From NCBI GenBank assembly GCA_009777165.1, contig WRML01000143.1:1-6190 (forward strand): a stretch of 6,190 bases of DNA, read 5' to 3'. Position 1 is the first letter of the stretch. Each line of letters begins with the position of its first letter. The position numbers and the translations under genes are program-made. Source of the stretch: Kiritimatiellota bacterium (GTDB taxonomy: Bacteria; Verrucomicrobiota; Kiritimatiellia; RFP12; UBA1067). Below, piece after piece: positions 4,719 through 6,190 of this stretch. The notes below the pieces were generated by a model, which did not search any database, was not told the origin of the DNA, and saw only the letters and a program-made list of their open reading frames with translations.

Positions 4719-5426
4719 ATGAACGTTTTTTTAATCTGCATGGCCTTGACAATCTGCTGTGTCCTGAAAGCCTTTGGTGGCTGGAACATGCGTGGTCACA
4801 CTCCAAATGAGTACGCCCCCTATACGTTTGATATCGTGTATGTCCCAGAGAGCGGCGATTTCGCGACATTCGGGGAAGCCTTAGATCAGATGAAAACGGA
4901 AGGATATGCCCTGCAACTGAAATCGGTAGGGCTACAGCGTTACAATGTTTATAACCCCGGTTTTCAAGAGGAAGTGTTTGCCGCGCTGGAAAAAATTGCG
5001 CCAGCCCAGTTGGCCAAGGCGAGGAGCTGGCGCGCGCCGGGCGGCGCGATTTCCGTGGACGCCTTGCGGCAAGCCGTTTCGGCCACGCCGTCGGTTCAAC
5101 AGATCAACGCGGAGCTTGCCCCGTTAGGCTTGCGCGTGACGCAAGTGGTTTTCGGCGAGAAATCCCCCAGATTGGTCCGCGAGGAAAACCAGTTACGCAT
5201 GGCGGGTCTTGTGTGGCTGGAAATTGGGAAGGGCAATGCGTTACCCGTCCCTGCGGCTGCTGTGGCGCAATGCGCAGAAAACGTCATCGTCAGTGCCGCG
5301 CGGAGCCAGATCGGCAAGACGGTGGCGTATGCCCCCGAGTATGTCCGCCTGGCGTACCCGATGGGGGACATCCCCTTAAAAGCGTACCGCTTTACAACAT
5401 CCCTAACGGGATGTTTTTTTCGGTAG
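4719..5426 (+). pseudogene. Truncated DUF1287 protein with N-terminal domain of unknown function
   Basis: A 235-aa reading frame, taken from ATG 4719 (a TTG at 4695 is possible; neither has a good ribosome binding site). Residues 2-20 are hydrophobic and could be a signal peptide or anchor, but lack an n-terminal charge. Residues ~30-185 match no family I know. Residues ~187-220, with SAARSQIG, YVRLAYP and GDIPL, match the beginning of DUF1287 (YijF-like exported proteins, thought to resemble NlpC/P60 cysteine hydrolases). In that family the next residues are normally RGVC-TDV, carrying the presumed catalytic Cys; here the frame instead reads KAYRFTTSLTGCFFR across a terminator-like hairpin and stops. 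About two thirds of the domain is missing and does not reappear downstream in any frame. I therefore call it a 3'-truncated pseudogene; the N-terminal part may still be made. Confidence 0.6.
5396..5420 (+). terminator. Intrinsic-terminator-like hairpin
   Basis: AACATCCC (5396-5403), loop TAAC and GGGATGTT (5408-5415) form a perfect 8-bp stem running into T7 (5414-5420). It sits inside the last codons of the truncated gene, two codons before its stop. The stem has only four G-C pairs but the U-tract is good. Two other dyads precede it: GGGGA/TCCCC (about 5364-5375) and AAAGCG/CGCTTT (5379-5393). Confidence 0.65.
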
Positions 5427-5605
5427 AAGAGGGCGTAAAAAAAATCATGACATCCCATCGGAATGCCTCTTTTAGGCGTATCCCGTACCCCATCGGCGGC
5501 GCCTGCGCCGACGGGGGTCCCTTTTCCTGCGGACATGGGGGGGAGGGCGTTTTCTACCGAGAGACAGTTGATTACCGGGATGTAAAAGTGTCCCATCATT
5601 AGGAT
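5427..5605. other. Gene-free spacer with GC-rich dyad
   Basis: No gene is supported. It contains A8 (5437-5444), G7 (5537-5543) and an imperfect hairpin: CCCC (5488-5491) with TCGGCG (5493-5498) pairing to CGCCGA (5506-5511) with GGGG (5513-5516), with one A-C mismatch. One frame stays open to 5602 but does not continue DUF1287. Confidence 0.55.
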
Positions 5606-6076
5606 TTATAGTAATTTAAGTTGACATTAGCACGTCGTAACATCTAAATCTCTACATTTTTTCCGCACTGTGGCAGAGTGGTGTCTCACGTATGAAAAAG
5701 GAGATACCATCATGAAAAGCAAACAGCTATGTCTGGCGGCAGATGAACGCAACGAGCTGGAGCGGTTCGCCAAGACAGGCGTACGTAACACCCGGCTGGT
5801 CAACCGCGCAAAGATCATACTCGTGCTCAACACGTCCGGAGGCCGTTTTCGATGGCAGTCGATGGCCGCCGACGGCAGTTGAAACTGGAAACGAACGGAG
5901 CTGTCCGCACTGGCCATCCAATGCCGCGACGCAACGCGTCGCGGAAAGGGGTGGATTGGCAGTTCTCGGCCGACGATGCACGGAGGAAACTCAAAAGGCT
6001 GTACCCAATTATATTGTGAACTTTAGATGTTACGACGTGCTCGCGTTCTGTCCGATACAGATTTCAATTAGTATAA
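5606..6076 (+). mobile_element. Internally deleted IS630-family element (MITE-like relic)
   Basis: A perfect 20-bp inverted repeat (5629-5648 and 6022-6041, AGCACGTCGTAACATCTAAA and its complement) encloses fragments of an IS630-type transposase. An outer, weaker inverted repeat, TTATAGTAATTTAAGT (5606-5621) against the complement of 6061-6076 (13 of 16), ends in TA on both sides, which fits the TA target preference of the IS630/Tc1-mariner group. The spacing between outer and inner repeats is unequal (7 and 19 bases), so the outer limits are less certain than the inner ones. It is about 470 bp versus roughly 1.0-1.2 kb for intact members, so it cannot move without a transposase supplied in trans. 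Confidence 0.75.
5712..6019 (+). pseudogene. IS630-family transposase remnant
   Basis: Three family blocks survive. First, a start with AAGGAG eight to nine bases upstream and an N-terminal helix-turn-helix beginning (MKSKQLCLAADERNELERFA, then VNRAKIILVLN). Second, in the same frame after a TGA at 5880-5882, ELSALAIQC (5898-5924), which in intact proteins follows a GSWLNMAE-like motif; here GS-stop-NW suggests TGG changed to TGA. Third, in another frame, RRNASRKGVDWQFSADDARR followed by KLKRLYP (about 5924-6010), the usual C-terminus, with a stop at 6017-6019 three bases from the inner inverted repeat. The DDE catalytic core between blocks one and two is deleted and a second, smaller deletion separates blocks two and three. 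It is non-functional. Confidence 0.8.
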
Positions 6077-6103
6077 TGGACATCTCGTTGTCTGTATCGG
6101 ACA
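6049..6103. repeat. 13-bp perfect inverted repeat with TATAAT in its spacer
   Basis: TGTCCGATACAGA (6049-6061) and TCTGTATCGGACA (6091-6103) are exact reverse complements, separated by 29 bases that contain TATAAT (6072-6077). It could be a paired operator around a promoter, ends of a tiny mobile element, or a long hairpin. No good -35 box lies 17 bases upstream of TATAAT. Its left arm overlaps the right end of the IS630 relic. Confidence 0.75.
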
Positions 6104-6140
6104 AAATACTAGCCCACGCGGGATGGGTAACCTCTGGAGT

Positions 6141-6185
6141 GCGGCGGCTTGCCGCCGCTTTTCGTCGCGGGGGCTTGCCCCCGCG
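6141..6185. repeat. Two GC-rich hairpins with CTTG-type loops
   Basis: GCGGCGGC-TT-GCCGCCGC (6141-6158) and CGCGGGGGC-TT-GCCCCCGCG (6166-6185) are perfect 8- and 9-bp stems, joined by TTTTCGT. Both share the GGCTTGCC or GGCTTGCCC centre. They are probably an interspersed palindromic repeat; the element may continue beyond the window. The short T4 after the first stem is weak support for termination. Confidence 0.75.
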
Positions 6186-6190
6186 CAAGG

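Noticed and set aside
4310..4869. Minus-strand open frames over the antitoxin-like gene
   Set aside because: They are made partly of the octamer and two-hairpin repeats and lie opposite a gene with a promoter and strong ribosome binding site.
5376..5602. Continuation of DUF1287 by a frameshift into the frame ending at 5602
   Set aside because: That frame (for example VPLYNIPNGMFFSVEEGVKK) lacks the RGVCTDV motif and later conserved His-containing motifs of the family, and it runs through dyads and homopolymers typical of the spacers here.
5727..5981. Minus-strand open frames across the IS relic
   Set aside because: The plus strand carries recognisable IS630 transposase blocks; the minus frames have no family signal.

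Overview
The window looks like a chromosomal segment from a GC-rich, repeat-laden bacterium, most likely of the PVC superphylum (Kiritimatiellota, Lentisphaerota or Verrucomicrobiota). The grounds are indirect. The first gene belongs to a membrane-anchored protein family that I recall mainly from Verrucomicrobiota and Planctomycetota. The reductase closely fits the sorbose-phosphate-reductase type common in gut and anaerobic bacteria. The intergenic DNA is full of short tandem arrays and hairpin repeats. No rRNA, tRNA or other phylogenetic marker is present, so the assignment is an inference.

Layout. Positions 27-1745 (minus) encode a signal-anchored protein of unknown function whose last ~74 codons are translated intergenic repeats. 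Positions 1746-1963 are a repeat-packed spacer. Positions 1964-2782 (minus) encode a second membrane-anchored hypothetical protein with a helical, TPR-like body. It is divergent, across a 130-bp spacer with a heptamer array and a plausible promoter, from an MDR-family zinc dehydrogenase similar to L-sorbose-1-phosphate reductase (2913-4205, plus). Another repeat-rich spacer (4206-4466) ends in a good promoter for a 66-aa antitoxin-like gene (4467-4667). That gene is followed by a gene (4719-5426) ending in the first part of a DUF1287 domain, which breaks off just before the expected catalytic Cys and runs into an intrinsic-terminator-like hairpin. Positions ~5606-6076 hold a decayed, internally deleted IS630-family element with inverted repeats and N- and C-terminal transposase fragments. 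The window closes with a 13-bp inverted repeat and two GC-rich hairpins.

How the parts relate. No metabolic operon is visible: the reductase stands alone and its physiological substrate cannot be fixed from context. The right half (antitoxin-like gene without a clear toxin, truncated DUF1287 gene, IS relic) looks like decaying accessory DNA. The most unusual content is the intergenic system: at least three heptamer families and one octamer family, a two-hairpin element present twice with compensatory base-pair changes, a 41-nt direct repeat flanking the first gene, and a recurring order of these modules downstream of both minus-strand genes. Long homopolymer tracts inside coding sequences and the heptamer array inside the first gene make slippage-driven variation possible.
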